Shown: in pieces, positions 1-12,600 of the stretch | Layout of the letters: every line of letters begins with the position of its first letter | How positions within the stretch are numbered: the stretch's first letter is position 1 | NCBI GenBank assembly: GCA_947503035.1 | Contig: CANNCD010000003.1 | Span: 1-64,000, forward strand | Origin: an uncultured Halocynthiibacter sp. | GTDB lineage: Bacteria > Pseudomonadota > Alphaproteobacteria > Rhodobacterales > Rhodobacteraceae | DNA: 64,000 bases | Direction: 5' to 3' | Position numbers and translations under genes: made by a program | Notes under the pieces: generated by a model | What the model was told of the DNA's origin: nothing | The model's input: only the letters and a program-made list of their open reading frames with translations | Database searches by the model: none

Positions 1-151
1 CGCTCAGCCCGCCGTACCGACTAGCGTGTCGCCCTGCCGGTGAAGTGGGTTCTAGTCATACCCGCACAGAGTCGCAAGGGCTTTTTTCACAAAAATGCAA
101 AAATCGTATTTTTTCTTCGAAATCCCGATTTTTTACATAAATTGAAATACT

Positions 152-197
152 TATGCCCCTCCCACATTCTGCGTGACCACAGAGGGGACGGGGCATA
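152..197 (-). terminator. Candidate terminator hairpin after the beta-barrel gene
   Basis: Perfect 8-base arms TATGCCCC (152-159) and GGGGCATA (190-197) lie 14 bases past the stop codon of the outer-membrane gene; read on the minus strand the hairpin is followed by a T-containing AT-rich tract. The loop is long (about 30 nt), so this is only a candidate. The remaining bases 1-151 are AT-rich with several A and T runs and hold no gene that I can see. Confidence 0.4.
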
Positions 198-210
198 GGT
201 GAATCGATCT

Positions 211-3200
211 CTAGAACTTTGCGATCAGGTTCAGGAACAGACCTTGGTCGTCATAGGTGAGGTCTGTGAGGTCATCTGAGAACTGGCCAAAGTTATAGCC
301 AAGGCCAATTTTGGCATTCTGACCCACGTGACGATAGACGGCACCAAGAACCGACGCCTCGTTGATGCCTGCTTGCTCGGCCTCAAGGTAACGTCCTTCA
401 AGAAGCACGTCCCATTTGTGTGTCACATGATAGCGTGCATTCACCACGCCGAGCCACGCATCATTGTCGGCAAAGGCCACACCGAGGCTTGGGGAAGATT
501 GCGACCAACGCCCACCCAGTTTCGCGCCAAGCGTCCATTGCGGGTTCAGATCATAGGAGCCATCGACAGAAACAACGTGGCTGCGTTGACGTGGTCCGGT
601 TTCATCCGAGCCATCGATATTCTGGCCGAACATGTCATTCAGGTAGCTGTACTTGAACAGCAGGTTCAGACGATCATCCAAAACAGGACGGACCGCGTAC
701 CCGACGCTGGCTTCTGTATAGCGACCACCGGTGGCGGTGGACACGGCGCTGCTTGCGTCGGTGTGATCAAAGGCAAAGATCAAACGCCGCGCGTCATCGA
801 TTTGATAGGTCACATCGGATGTGATCGCGATGGAATCCGCGTCACTTACCGTGCCAGACAAAAGCCCACGGTCGCGGCGCAGTTCAAGACGCGCTTTGGC
901 GGACAGACCCGCGTCGTCTTTATACCGCAACCCAAAGGACAGCGCCTGACGATCAAAGTCGCCGCTTGGATCGGACACCTGTCCCAGCTCATAAGCGACG
1001 GAATATGTCATCCGGTCGGTCGGTTCATATTGCACACCATATGTCCCCGTCAGCGCGCGATAGTCGCCAAACATGTCATAGGTGTTCTCGGCAAAGACCT
1101 CGGTTTGATCGGACACGACCCGTTTGCCTCCGACAACAAACCGTCCGGCATCACGACCCGTCAGGTTCACGCCGCTGATGGAGCGATCCCCCTCAAGGAC
1201 ATACCCAAAATACGTCGAGCTGCCATCGTCGCGTGTATGTTCAAAGGTGATATCCGCCTCAACACCTGTGGTGCCGTCGGAAATCTCGGCTGCACCGCTC
1301 CAGTTATTGCCAAGCTCATAAGTCGCGCCGACACCGAAACGATCATTGTCGGACAGACCGCCGGACCGTTCCACGCTTGATTGACCAAAGACATAGATCG
1401 AGTTGCCGTCATTGGTCGCATAGCTCGCCCGAAGCGCAACATCCGTGCGCGTCCCCGTTTCGGTCGCGTCGCTTGGGGTGACCTTATCGACGGCCTCAAT
1501 TCCCAAATCCAAGGTCCAGCGCGGATCGATCTGATATCCGACCTCAACCCCGCCTGTGCGCAGCACCTTACCGGCGCTGTCTTCAAACGCATCATAATAG
1601 GCGCGGTACGACAAACGATCCGATGGCTTCACCGAAAGCGCGAGCCCCCAGAGGTCTTCGTCCTCGGTTGTTTCATAATCAAGCGTCGAGAAGCCGGCGG
1701 TTTTGCGTTCGACATAACCAGAGAGTGTACCCTCAACACCAAAGCCAAGATCGCGCAGATCCCCCTGCCCGCGCAGAATGATTGCCTCGCCACGGGTATC
1801 CGCCGCACCTGCACTCGCGGTGTTTTCAATCGTCAAACCACCATCGGACGATTGGCTTGATCCGAAACCGGGGCCTTCGGTCTGGGCGATTTCCAGATCG
1901 ACAAAGGTCTTTTCGCTATATTCATAGCGCAGATCGGCCTCCAATGCCTTTTGATCGGCCACATCGGTTTGCTCGACGAAGGCGGAAACCCCAACGCGGA
2001 AGTTGTCGCTCAGCCATGCTTCGGCGCGTCCGCCATAGGACAGACCATCAAGATCACCGGTTTCGGGGGTGTATTCATAGTTCACCACAAGGTTCACATC
2101 GTAATCGCCGCCCGTGTCGGAAATCACATCTGCCGATGCAACCTGCCCTGTCAACGGATCGGCAAGGGTCACGATGCCCTGAATATAGTTAACGCTATAA
2201 TCCACCCCATAGGTCAGCGTAAGCGTTTCCAGCACAGAACCGGTGTTTGGATCGCGGATTTCAACCGACACCGTTTCCGAGCCAAGCGAGATATCCTGAC
2301 GTTGAAGGAAATAGACAGACCCGCCCGTCCCAAGAAAGGAGTCCCGACCCGGAAGGTTATCGGGCTGGGCGGCAAAACCTTCGACGCTCACGCGGGCTTG
2401 GCCGCGGCTGGTTTGTTCGGCGGATCGATACACGCCCTGCGCCCCATAAAGAGACCGTTCATTGCGAAGATAGATAGAGCCATCGATGGAGGATTTGTAA
2501 TTCCCCCAAAGCACATGGTTCCCGCCGTGTTCCGCCCGCAGATAGAATTTGCCGCTGGTGGGGGCCTGATCCACGATGGACGAGTCATCACCAAAAGTCG
2601 GATAGCCATCATGCGCATCCAGACGCAGGAACAGATCATCGGGGTCGGTGTCGTTCAGGTCGCGAAAGATATCGCGCAGATCGCCTTCGCCGGTATCGAT
2701 GCTGGCGGTGATGTCCCAACCGTTCTGGGTTTTGCCATCGGCAAACCCCGCGATCCGGCCTGTGGCATAGGTGCGGTCAAAATCGCCACCCGCCGCCGCG
2801 ACTCCGCCATCAAACCGATAGCCAAGCGTCACATCCGCCGTCCCCACATAGAACCATTCCGATTTCGGAATATCGATGGGACGTTGCAGCGACACGTTAT
2901 GCCCTGCCCCGCTGATGTTCACATCCACAAGCTGTTGGCCCGCGGGCAAAATCCGTTGCACCACAAAGGCGCCATCTGCATCGGGTTGGGTCGATGTGCC
3001 AAGCGTGCGCACCCGCGCGCCCTGTCGAAGACCCGTGCCGTGAACCGTAACCGCCCCGCCGCGCACCGGAATGCGACGCCGCGCTGTGGCATCGGTGCCG
3101 GTTTCATATTCGGAACGCGCCGCATCATGGATCGCAACCGGACGGGTTTCATCATAGCGCCCATTGGCGTCGTAAACCCGATGCACCACCACGATATCAT

Positions 3201-3597
3201 CGCCCACAGGCAGGTTAATCGTTGCCCGCCCATTTGGCGCAATCGCGACCACCTCGCGCAACCCCGTTTGATCAAGCACCCGCACCTCGCCGCGCGTCAC
3301 ATAATCGGGGTAATTCATCCGGCTTTGGACAACAGCGGTCGCACCGACATCGCCAATGACATCCAACGCCAAACGCGGCGTCACACCAAGCCCGTCGAAC
3401 TTGACCTGCACATCCGCCTTGGCAAGCGCGGCATCAATACGTTGGGACCGCGCCGCAACCGAAGGATCACCAGCGATGGTTTCACCCCCGACTGCAATCG
3501 AAAACCCAAGGTCCTGTGCAGATGCACCCACCGTCAGGGCCAAGACCGACGTCGCCACCAAGAGGCCAGATTTCTGCGAAAAACTCATGACACTCAT
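211..3597 (-). CDS. Large outer-membrane beta-barrel protein, partner of the DUF11 giant
   Basis: 1,128 residues. A signal peptide is clear (residues 1-27, ending GASA). Residues about 30-240 look like small extracellular or periplasmic beta domains; from about residue 250 the sequence alternates aromatic/polar strands with Asp/Gly-rich turns and ends in a terminal Phe (NLIAKF), the usual C-terminal signature of a beta-barrel inserted in the outer membrane. No TonB-plug or POTRA domain is recognisable. The start at 3597 has an AAGG ribosome site 8 nt upstream that sits over the stop of the preceding gene, and only 5 nt separate the two genes, so they are almost certainly co-transcribed. Inference: anchor, pore or display partner for the giant protein. 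Family and exact function are not recognised. Confidence 0.8.
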   Translation of the reverse strand: MSVMSFSQKSGLLVATSVLALTVGASAQDLGFSIAVGGETIAGDPSVAARSQRIDAALAKADVQVKFDGLGVTPRLALDVIGDVGATAVVQSRMNYPDYVTRGEVRVLDQTGLREVVAIAPNGRATINLPVGDDIVVVHRVYDANGRYDETRPVAIHDAARSEYETGTDATARRRIPVRGGAVTVHGTGLRQGARVRTLGTSTQPDADGAFVVQRILPAGQQLVDVNISGAGHNVSLQRPIDIPKSEWFYVGTADVTLGYRFDGGVAAAGGDFDRTYATGRIAGFADGKTQNGWDITASIDTGEGDLRDIFRDLNDTDPDDLFLRLDAHDGYPTFGDDSSIVDQAPTSGKFYLRAEHGGNHVLWGNYKSSIDGSIYLRNERSLYGAQGVYRSAEQTSRGQARVSVEGFAAQPDNLPGRDSFLGTGGSVYFLQRQDISLGSETVSVEIRDPNTGSVLETLTLTYGVDYSVNYIQGIVTLADPLTGQVASADVISDTGGDYDVNLVVNYEYTPETGDLDGLSYGGRAEAWLSDNFRVGVSAFVEQTDVADQKALEADLRYEYSEKTFVDLEIAQTEGPGFGSSQSSDGGLTIENTASAGAADTRGEAIILRGQGDLRDLGFGVEGTLSGYVERKTAGFSTLDYETTEDEDLWGLALSVKPSDRLSYRAYYDAFEDSAGKVLRTGGVEVGYQIDPRWTLDLGIEAVDKVTPSDATETGTRTDVALRASYATNDGNSIYVFGQSSVERSGGLSDNDRFGVGATYELGNNWSGAAEISDGTTGVEADITFEHTRDDGSSTYFGYVLEGDRSISGVNLTGRDAGRFVVGGKRVVSDQTEVFAENTYDMFGDYRALTGTYGVQYEPTDRMTYSVAYELGQVSDPSGDFDRQALSFGLRYKDDAGLSAKARLELRRDRGLLSGTVSDADSIAITSDVTYQIDDARRLIFAFDHTDASSAVSTATGGRYTEASVGYAVRPVLDDRLNLLFKYSYLNDMFGQNIDGSDETGPRQRSHVVSVDGSYDLNPQWTLGAKLGGRWSQSSPSLGVAFADNDAWLGVVNARYHVTHKWDVLLEGRYLEAEQAGINEASVLGAVYRHVGQNAKIGLGYNFGQFSDDLTDLTYDDQGLFLNLIAKF

Positions 3598-3602
3598 ACC
3601 GA

Positions 3603-6600
3603 TTACCTTGCCCGCTTAATGGTTTTTTCAATGATCAATTTATACGTGCCGCGCCCACGCCACAGACGTTTGATTTCGCGTTCAACCGCGTTCAAACGGG
3701 CCTGTGCCGAAATGGCGGTTTCCTGTGCCTGTCGCACATAGGCCAGCCGGAGCGTCGACGGGCGATCCTTGATCTGGGTCAGAGCCGTATCAAGCCCGTT
3801 GATCAACGCCGCAGATGGGGTGGATTGCCCCGCAACAAACGCCGTCGCCGTCAGGTCGATATCCACGACATTGCCGATAGATGCGCCAAAGTTCATCTTG
3901 ACGAACTTACCCGCCGTCAGACGTTCAACCCGTGGGTTTTCGGTCGTGACCCGATAGCCCGTCGGCAAACTGCGCGTATCCAGTTTCAGGATAAAGTTGC
4001 TTCCGATGGATTGGGGCAATGCGGCGCACGGCACGCTATAGCGACCGAATTCATCGGTGGTGATGGTGGTCCCATCAGGCGCGACCAAACGCACACCGGC
4101 CAAACCAGGTTCCGAATATTCCACGGGATCAGGCAGCGGCGCGAATTTCCCACCGTCATATACCGTGTCATCCGTCACCGGACGGTACGGCGCATCCTGA
4201 TATCCATTGCCATTGCGATCATCGAACACTTTGCCGATCACATCGGAACAATCGAACACATGTTCGGCCTCGAGGGTGATTTCGGCCGTGGCGGTGTTGG
4301 ATATCTGATCGCCGTTTTCGTCTTCAAACCATGTGCGGTTGATGAGGGTGCCGATATTGGCATCCCCGACAACGCGCGCCGACAATGTAATCGTCACGGT
4401 TTGCGCCGGAACAAGGGCGCCGTCCCATTCCAAACGACGGCCTGTGATCGTCGGCTCAACCGCGGCACCATCCACACGCGCAGAATTCGGCGTATAGAGC
4501 ATCCCCGCCGGCAGCAGATCAACAAAGGTTGCATCCGCATAGGTCAGCGACGTGTTGTTGGTATAGCTCAGGGTAAAGTTCACCGTTTCGCCAAAGACCG
4601 CCGAGGTACGATCCGCCGTCTTGGTGGCCAGAACATTGGTCACCGCCGCGCAATGCTGAAGCGGGATGTTGTTGTTCAGGATCGCAGGATCGCCCGCCTC
4701 GATGACAAAGGTCGTGTAGAACGGATTGTTGCCAGGGGTGAAATCCGCCAAGACACCCGTCGAGCCAAATTCGTTCGAGCCAAGCGAGGCAGGGTTATCC
4801 GGCAACAACGTGGTTGCATCAACCGTGCCAAGCGTCACGTGATCAACCGACGCGATCCCCGCAGGTGGATAGGTCACGGCCATGGTATATGTGCCCGCCG
4901 CGGTTACGAAGAACTGGAAATGCCCATCGGTGCCGTCTTGGACGATATTGATCGGACCGTTTGTCCCGACGCCCGTTTGCGTGAACCCATTGCCCGAAAC
5001 CGCAACCGAACCACCAGACAGGATTTGCCCGTTTTCCTCACAATAGAAGTACCCCGTCGGATCATAGTCGAGGCTATCGACAATGCCGTCACCATCGCGG
5101 TCCTCGGTGCTGCTTTCGAGGGAGTCTGGAACGCCGTCGCCGTCGGTATCGACAAAGCTCACTTCGGCGGTGTCGGTTGTCGCCTCACCCAATTGGTCGG
5201 ACGTGACCGACCCCACATTCGCCGCCGCAGGTTGCCCCGTCGCCGTGGAATATACCGTGGTCACAACAATCGTGCCGATCGCATCGGGTGCAAGTGTGGC
5301 GTTGCCCGCCAATGTTTCGGTCACCGCGACACCATCATATGACGCGTTCGCGATGCCGTCGCCAAATCCAGACGCCGTGACCGTCACAGGGAAATCTGTC
5401 GGCAAAAGCGTCGCAGGCGCAACAAAGGCCGCCAGATCATCCAGAACCTGAATACCGGTTTGGGTCACGTTGCCGGTGTTTTGCACCGTGATGGTAAACA
5501 CGACTTGGTCAACGGTTGGGAACAACGGATAGGGATCCGCCGCCGTTTTCACGATATCAAAGGACGGCGCAGCGGTGATTGGCGCAACGGTCGGATCATC
5601 GATCCCGTCGCCGTCATCGTCGGACACGTCCACCAATGTCCCACCCAAAGGCGTTTCCACCGAGGCGCTGACTGTGTTGCTCAGACCGCCGGAATCCACG
5701 TCGGTTTGGGTCAATGTATAGGTCGCCGTATAGGTCGCCGTTTCCCCCAAGAGCAAATCGCCCTCGCTTGACCCCTGATCCGCGTCAACAAATTCAACCG
5801 TCACTGGGGTCAACACATCCCCGTCAAAGTTGCTTAGGGTATCGACAAGCGCAAGGTCCGACAGGGTCACATTGCCCGTGTTCGTAACCAAGATCGTGAA
5901 CACGGCGTCTTCGCCAGCGACCACGGGAATGGTCGTCGCCTGTTTGATCACCTCAAAGCTTGGCGCGGGTGTGATGTCAAATACGGTGACGTCATCGGTC
6001 AGATTTCCGTCAAGAGTATCGTCATCGGCCGAAACATCAGACACGACATTGTCGTCGATATCCGTGCCCGCAACAGTGGCCGTATTATAGATACCACCCG
6101 CGTCCACATCATCCTGCGTCAGGGTATAAGACACGGTCCATGTCGCAATATCACCAGGCGCAAGCGGCGCAGGCACATCCACAACAACCGGCGTGTCAGG
6201 CACAAGAAGCGTCCCATCCGCACGGCGCAACACATCCGTCACCGCCAGATCGTTCAGATCAACGTTCCCCGAATTCTGCGCAGCGATTTCAAAGGTCACA
6301 ACATCATCCGCCGCCATGCCCGTCGCGGACTGAACGGATTTCGTCACGATCAACGATGGTTCTTGGGCGATCTCAAAGACGGTCGGGTCGTCCTCGGTAT
6401 TGCCGTCGCCGTCGATACCGTCATCGGAGTCGTCATCGACCGGCACGTTGTCCGGACCAACGCCCGCGATGCTGGCCACGTTTGACACGCCACCAACATT
6501 CAGATCGGTTTGCGTCAGGGTATAGCCCGCCGTGTAAATCCACGTCTCGCCCACATCCAAACGGCCATCGCCATCTGTGTCACTGCTTGCGATCAAGGCA

Positions 6601-9600
6601 AACGGCGCATCAAGCGTGATGGGGTCGCCATTCAGACGTTCCATCGTATCCACCGGCGCATCCAAATCGATGGTCACATTGCCGGTGTTTTCCACACTTA
6701 GCTGATAGGTCACAACCGACCCAACCGCGGACCCCGACGGCAAAACAACCTTGGTCGCCTCAATCGAAGGAAGACGATCTGGGCCTTGGGTCGTGATGGT
6801 GTCATCATCCGTCACGGTGTTGTCGCGCGCATCCGTGCCAATGGCGGACGCGGTGTTTTCGATCTCGCCGGCGTCCACGTGGTCTTGGGTCACGGTGATC
6901 GCATAGCTACAGGAATTATCCGTCGCATTTGGCGCAATCGATGTGATCTCACAGGCAAAGCTTGGGTCCATCACATCGGTCACGGTGATGTTCGACATGG
7001 TCACGTTGCTTTGGTTTTCGACGGCAAACAAATAGGTCAGGGTCGACCCCACCGGCCCAAAGGGCGTCGGCGTTGCGGTTTTCGTCAACACAAGATCACC
7101 GGACACATCTGGCATCGGTGTTGTGACGCTATCCATGACATCATCCAAACCGGTACCTTGCGGCGTCACACCCGTGGCGCTGGCGGTATTGGTGAATGTC
7201 CCCTCGTCCAAGTTGTCTTGGGTCACCGTGTAACTGCCGGTACAGGTCAGGCTTTCGTCACGCAACAAGGTCGCGATTTCACAGGTAAACCCTTCAATCG
7301 CGGGGTCCGTCACCACGACATTCGTCAGGGTCTGATTGCCCACATTGGTCGCAACCAACATATAGTCAATCGTCTGCCCCACGGCGGTGATCGCATCCGA
7401 GGTCACTGTTTTCTCAAGCGCAAGTTCGGGGTTCAGCGTCGCGTCAACGGTTTCCGTCACAGGCGCCGAAGTCACAGGGGTATCATCCGCGCCGAATTCC
7501 GTCTGCGCATAGGCTTGGTTCACCACCTCGCCCGCGTCCAGATCCAGTTGGCTGACGATATGGGTGCCGGTACACTCAACGATTTCGCCCGCGCTAAAGT
7601 CGTCGGTCGCGGTTGGGGTGAAACAGGTGATCTCGCCCAGCTTATCGTCATAGACCACAATCGGGCGGACAAAGGACTGGGTCCCCGAGTTTTCAACCGT
7701 GAACAGATACTCAATCGTATCGCCAACTTCGGCAAAGCTTGCGCCGGCTTCTGCGGTTTTGGTGATGGTCAGGGACGGCGTGCCCTGATCCGGAATGGTC
7801 TCGGATGTCAGTGGTGTGTCGGTGGTCCCGTCACTGGCAGATGCAAGGTTCGTGACCGCCTGAAGATCCACATCCGTGGCATCCACGGTATAGACACCCT
7901 GACATTGATAGGTCCCGTTCGGCGCAATACCCGCCGTTGGGAATTCATCACAGGTGATCCCTGTGTCCTCAATCAGGTTATCGGTGACGACAATCGGCTC
8001 GGTGATGGTCACGTTACCGGTGTTGGTCACAGTATATGTATATGTCACCTCGGCCCCGACCACGAATTCGGCCGCGGGCACCTCTTCTGCGACCTTATCG
8101 ATTGTCATCTCAGGAAGCTGAAGCGCGTCGACCGTGATGACATCATCGGCCTCGACCGCGCCATCCGCCGCAGTGGCCGCATTGTCGAACGAGCCGTTAT
8201 CAAGATCGTCTTGGGTCACATTATACGCGCCGGAACAGGTCAAAGACGCAAGCGGCGCAAGGACCGTGAGCGGACAGACCACCGCCCCGCCTTGATCATC
8301 GATCAAAGCATCGGCAACCGTGAACGGCCCCGCGAGGGTGACGTTACCGGTGTTGGTGATTTCAAATTCAAAATTCACCACCTCGTCCAGCACAGAATAG
8401 GTCGGATTTTGACCGGCGGCCAAACGTTTGTCCAAGGTGATCGACGGGTCGGCATCGATCACAAGACTGGTGATTTCGTCGCCCGTATTCGGGTCACCGT
8501 CTTGGCCGCTATCGGTGATATCGGTGACGGCAGAGCCAACAGGCGGCGTCCCTGTGACAGTCGCCGAGTTGGTGATGCCACCGGCGTCGATATCGTCCTG
8601 CGTCAATATATATGTCGCAAGATATGTCGCAGTTTCCGTCGGGATCAACACGCCCGCACCCGATCCAAGGGACGCGCCCGTGAACACAGGGTCAGAGGTC
8701 AGTTCAAGACTGGTTCCATCCGCCCGCAACAAGGTATCGCTGGCGACGCCCACATCCGTAAGCGTCACGTTACCGGTGTTTTGCGCGGTGATCTTAAAGA
8801 CAACGATCCCGCCCACTTCGGTTGTGGTCGACGTAATCGTCTTGGTGCCCAAGATCGACGGCGCGGCGGGGAATTGCACAACGGTCGCATTATCATCGCC
8901 ATCGGCGGGGCTGCCTTCGTCCGAGATATCCTCGACCGCGTCGCCCTGTGGGTTTTCGGCCGTGACAAGCACGCTATTAGACACACCACCGGCGTCGATA
9001 TCATCCTGTGTAATGGCGTATTCGGCGCTATAGGTCCAAACCTCGTCCACCAACATAATCCCGTCATCACCGGCATCGCCGCCGGTCAATGTCGGCCCAT
9101 CATCAAGCGCAAGCGGCGTGCCGTCCGTCTGTTGGAACGTATCCACAAGCGCAATGGTATCAAGCGTCTGGTTGCCCGTATTCGTTACGGTGATCTCAAA
9201 CGTCACGGTTTCGCCTGCGACGGGTGGATCAGACAAGGCCGTTGTATCCGCCGACTTCACAACGGTCAGTTCCGGCGCGGCAGTTTCTGGGGTGACAACT
9301 TCGGTCACCTCTGCGGTGGGCGGTGTGGTTCCGCTTGGGCTTTGGGATGTCAGGGACACGGTGTTTTCAATCGTATCCTGCGCGTCCACATCGTCCTGTG
9401 TCACAACATAGGTCGAGGTAAACGTCACAACATCATTCGGACCAAGGCTATCCCAGCCACCATCAACGGCGGCATCAATGGAGTTGTCCTGCTCATCGGC
9501 ATCGGTCAACAATGTATCGCCCGCGATGGTCTGGGTGACAGTGCCCGCCGTGCTTGTGTGCAGATCGGTCAGGGCGATATCGGTCAGGGTCACATTCCCC

Positions 9601-12600
9601 GTGTTCGTCACCGTATAGGTATAGGTCACGGTTTCACCGGCCGCCGCACCCGTATCCGGATCGGCAATTTTCGTCAGCGTCACCGCAGGGGTGCGTACCG
9701 CGTCAACCGTTGCGGTGGCCTCGGCGGGGGTTGTGACCTCGTCCGAGGTCACCGTCGCGATATTCGTCACAAAGCCCGCGTCGATATCGACCTGCTTTAC
9801 GTCATAGGTGGCGGTACAGGAAATGAATTCCTCGGGGGCGAGGCCACCGGCCGGAATCGTCCCGCAATCGAAGGTGCCGATTTTGTCGTCAACAACAACC
9901 GGCTGATCAAACAGGGTGATGTTACCCGTGTTCGCAACCACATAGGTATAGGTGATCGTTTCCCCAAAGGTGTCAAAGCTCTCAAGATCGGCGGTTTTGG
10001 CCAGACGGAATTCCGGTTCGTGCTCTGGTCCCTTGGCAAAGACCTCACCGTCGTCGGTGACCGTGCCTGCACCCGGATTGATCGGGGTCGAGGTTGCGGT
10101 GCCGGTGTTCACAAAGCCACCGAAATCCGTGCCGCCCGAATTGTTCACGGCGTCAAAGTCGTCTTGGGTCACCACATATTCGACGACACAAGAGTTATCG
10201 ATTTCACCAGGGGCAATCGGGCCAAGCGTACAGCTCGCGGGTGTTGTGATGCGGTCATCGGTGACCACAGTGGATTGGAGGGTGACGTTGCCCTTGTTCT
10301 CTACGCTCAGAACAAAGGTGATCGCCTGCCCCACCGCCGAGAACGCATTGTCCGGCCCCGGTTCTGGGGTGATGGTTTTGACCAATTCAACCGCTGGGGC
10401 TGGATCGTCCAATGGGTGGGTGTGCGATGTTGTGCCGGTAACGGTGTCGCCCTGCGGATCGGACCCGCGCGCATCTGCCGTGTTCGGCAGGGTGCTGTTG
10501 GATCCATCGGCCGGAACCGCGTCCATATCATCCTGCGTCACCGTATAGGTGCCGGTACAAATCATCGACTCAGCTGGCGCAAGGATCACATTCGCCGGCG
10601 CCGCCGCACCATCGAACAAACAGGTCAGGGTCGGGATCAAGGGATCGGATACCGTCACACCCGCAAGGGTCTGGTTCCCGTCATTCGTCACGGTAATCTG
10701 ATAGGTCAGGACATCGTCCAAATTCGCAGGGTTGTCGCCCGCAATCACAGTTTTCGCGACGCTCAACACTGGCATGTCATCTGCACCAACGGTCACGGTC
10801 GCATTCGGAGACACAACCGGTGTTGGGCTTTCGCCTGCCGCGGCATAGATCGTTTCCGCCGTCGCGTTGTTGACGATCTCGGCATTGTCCAAATCGGTCT
10901 GCGTCACGTTATAGGTAAAGTCACAGGTGTAAACGCCAGCGGGGCTGGTCAGAGTTGCCGCATCAAGAGCGGTCCCCAATGTCGTCGCATCGCGACACAA
11001 CAGGGGTGCGGGATCAAGCAAGGCATCATTGATAAAGATGTCGTCGCTCAGACCCACGTTACCCGTGTTGGTCAGGGTAAAGCGATAGACAACAGGGTCG
11101 CCAACGGCGGCAAAATCCGCGCCCGACACAACCGATTTCTCAAGCGACAGCGCAGGGTTCGCATCAATCGGATAGATCGCGTTGTCGCTGGGCGATGTCA
11201 CATCATCCCCGTCAAACGTCCCCGTCACCGAGACAACGTTTGTCGACGCGCCAAGATCCAGATCGTTCTTGGTCACAGTATACATCGCCGAACAGGTAAA
11301 GCTCTGGGTTGGGTCAAGCGTGGCGGGCACCGAGGTACAAACCGGCGTCGTCAGATTATCCTCAAGCGTAAACGGCGCAGAAATCGTGACGTTCCCGTCG
11401 TTGGTGATCTCAAAGCTATAGGTCAGGATATCGCCGATGTTAAAGGCGCTTGGGTTGTTGCTGCTTACGAATTCCTTATCGATCGCAAGAGACGGCGTTT
11501 GGATCGCGGTCACCGTCGCCGTGTCATTTGGCGATGTGATCGTTGAACCATCAAACAGAGTCGACGCCGACGCCGTATTCGTCACCTCGCCCGCGTTCAG
11601 TGCCGCAAGGTCAGCGGTCCAAACAAGGGTACAGGTCACGGATTCATCTGGCTCGATCAAGGTCGCGGAACAGGTATGCGTGCCAGGTATCTGGTCATCG
11701 ACAATCGTAATGTCCGCCGTCGTGGTCACGTTACCGGTGTTGGTCACGACATATTCAAACGTCACCTCATCCCCAACCGCGCCATAGCTGGAGGGCGAAG
11801 TGGACAAGACATGTTTATCAAGCGTCAAGGCAGGAAGCTGGTTCGCATTGATGGTTTCGGTCGCGGTACCGGAATCCACGCTCACGATCCCTGCCCCACC
11901 AAGGGTCTGGGGGATCACGGCTTGGCTTGTTGTGGCTTCGGCGATGTTGGTGATGAACCCGCGATCCAGATCTTCGAGCGTGACCTCGTGTTCACCGGTA
12001 CAGACATGCATCGCCCCAACCGCAAGACCAGCAGTCGGCGTCGCCGGACAGGTCACCGTATCGATTTTGTCATCCGTCACGGTAAAGTTGCCGGTCAATG
12101 TGATGTTGCCCGTATTGGTGATCGTAAAGGTATAAGGCACCATCTGACCAACCGTATCAAAGGTCGCGCCAAGCGTCTCGGCCTTGACCAATGAGATCGC
12201 AGGAAGTTGGGCCGGACCGGTGATCGTCACAATGTCTTCGGCCTCAACGGCGGTCGCAAGCCCCGCGGTTTCGCCGGTTACCGTCGCCGTGTTGGTATAG
12301 CTCCCAAGGTCGATTTCGTCCTGCGTGATGGTTTTGGTCGCCGTCAAAGGCGCGCCACCGGTACAGGTCGTCGTACTTGCCAAGGGCAAGAGATCATCAA
12401 GCGCACAGCTAAAGCCAAGCTCGGTATCGGTGAGGGTCAAACCCGTCAGCGTCACGTTACCGGTGTTGGTCACCTCAAAGGTGAACACCTCGGAATCTGG
12501 CAAATTGGAATAGGCGCCATCGGCCGCGGTTTTCACGATCTCGATGCTTGCGTCCTCGGCCGGACCATCAACGATGACTGTCGACATCTGATCGGCGGGG

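Noticed and set aside
1951-3741. 596-codon plus-strand frame
   Set aside because: Shadow of the outer-membrane barrel gene, no protein-like pattern.
6786-11546. Very long open frame (1,586 codons) on the plus strand
   Set aside because: Antisense to the DUF11 repeat gene; the frame is open because of repeat codon bias. It lacks any recognisable domain and has an Arg/Gly/His-rich shadow composition.
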